NCBI GenBank assembly: GCA_017508015.1
Contig: JAFVZS010000027.1
Coordinates: 1 to 33,738 of the forward strand
Direction of reading: 5' to 3'
Length of the DNA stretch: 33,738 nt
DNA from: Lentisphaeria bacterium
GTDB lineage: Bacteria > Verrucomicrobiota > Lentisphaeria > Victivallales > Victivallaceae
Numbering within the stretch: position 1 is the stretch's first letter; each line of letters begins with the position of its first letter. The notes beneath the pieces are model-generated. The model was not told where the DNA came from. It searched no databases and saw only the letters and a program-made list of their open reading frames with translations. Shown here one piece after another: positions 33,482 through 33,738 of this stretch. The position numbers were made by a program, and so were the translations under genes.

Positions 33482-33525
33482 TTCTGTGATGCATAAAATA
33501 TATCACAGAAGTTGTGATTTTTCAA
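33482..33525 (-). promoter_or_regulatory. Distal efflux promoter P1 with a second palindromic operator
   Basis: TTGAAA (33520-33525), 17 bases, TATATT (33497-33502). An inverted repeat TTCTGTGAT (33482-33490) / ATCACAGAA (33502-33510), again 9-base arms and an 11-base centre, covers the -10 box and the start site. ATCACA-acttc-TGTGAT in the spacer forms a third half-site. The leader to hlyD would be about 140 nt. Confidence 0.65.
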
Positions 33526-33552
33526 CCAGATCTGCATGGGTCAGTTCCAACC

Positions 33553-33695
33553 GGCTTGCCAGGGCGTAATCTTGATGGAGACCGGTGGATGGATTGCGAA
33601 AGGACGGTCGGGTTTTGCGATGAGTACGCAACAGGAGTGTACTGTGTACTCGACTGTTGCGGCGCAGGAGCAAGGCGCGAGATTACCCGCAAGCC
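33553..33695. ncRNA. Structured RNA candidate at the right edge
   Basis: The ends pair over 130 bases: GGCTTGC (33553-33559) with GCAAGCC (33689-33695), then GTAATCT (33566-33572) with AGATTAC (33680-33686), joined by GG/CC. Inside are GACCG/CGGTC (33580-33584/33605-33609), TGCG/CGCA (33616-33619/33663-33666) and an apical hairpin GCAACAG/CTGTTGC (33628-33634/33654-33660) topped by GAGT/ACTC. The strand is unknown. Such a closing helix is typical of retron ncRNA, omega-RNA, IS110 bridge RNA and intron domains; the sequence alone does not choose. The partner gene would be beyond the window on the plus side. Confidence 0.5.
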
Positions 33696-33738
33696 TACAG
33701 CGCAGGTTATATTTTTCACAAAAATCAAGACAATAACA

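Noticed and set aside
33346-33537. N-terminal extension of the HlyD protein
   Set aside because: The extension crosses promoter P2 and its operator and has no hydrophobic signal; the GTG at 33345 has AAAGGAG and opens directly into the membrane anchor.
33553-33695. Assignment of the edge RNA to HEARO/omega-RNA or a group II intron
   Set aside because: I could not match the conserved stretches I remember of omega-RNA, and no GUGYG intron start or domain V is visible; the neighbouring gene is outside the window.
33522-33736. Open frames of 66-68 codons on both strands at the right edge
   Set aside because: Neither has a ribosome-binding site or a recognisable domain, and both cross the paired arms of the structured RNA candidate.

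Overview
The window (33.7 kb, roughly half G+C) looks like chromosomal DNA of a Lentisphaerota/Victivallales-type bacterium of the PVC superphylum. This is an inference from gene content: a reduced V-type ATPase operon of the Chlamydia/spirochaete kind with a DUF2764 gene, a Leptospira-type citramalate synthase, a large GH2-like enzyme, a ceramidase-fold protein, and housekeeping genes with broken-up standard operons. No rRNA or tRNA gene was seen, so the placement is moderate.

Left third (1-8630, all minus strand): translation and ribosome genes. Reading in the direction of transcription: DUF1015 protein; rpmA (with a clear intrinsic terminator); obgE; rpsP-khpA-trmD-rplS-rnhB; thrS; infC-rpmI-rplT, with rplT cut by the window edge. 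infC appears to start at an AUC codon behind a perfect Shine-Dalgarno and a 120-nt structured leader. rimM and rplU are missing from their usual places.

Middle (8708-17658, minus): cimA-holA-plsC-membrane protein, preceded by the V-ATPase operon E-DUF2764-A-B-D, which lacks the membrane-sector genes I and K. From 17.8 kb the plus strand carries an Nfu-type Fe-S scaffold, a UPF0489 (arginase-fold) protein and a CLC chloride channel with CBS domains. These are followed on the minus strand by a CBS/DRTGG-regulated Mn pyrophosphatase, a small lipoprotein and an orphan DNA methyltransferase.

Right third: a GH2-like glycosidase (plus) converges with a ceramidase-like gene (minus) across a repeat-rich spacer holding two kinds of palindromic repeat. 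Behind it lies an efflux operon of the YhiI-RbbA-YhhJ type (HlyD adaptor, fused double ATPase-permease, second permease). The last 200 bases fold into a long-range helix typical of a structured RNA and run off the window edge.

The strongest cross-cutting observation is a promoter grammar: at eleven gene starts there is a TTGnnn box, exactly 17 bases, then TATATT or a one- or two-base variant. Three of these promoters, plus a second promoter of the efflux operon, carry palindromes placed over the spacer, -10 or +1, so they are good candidates for repressor control.
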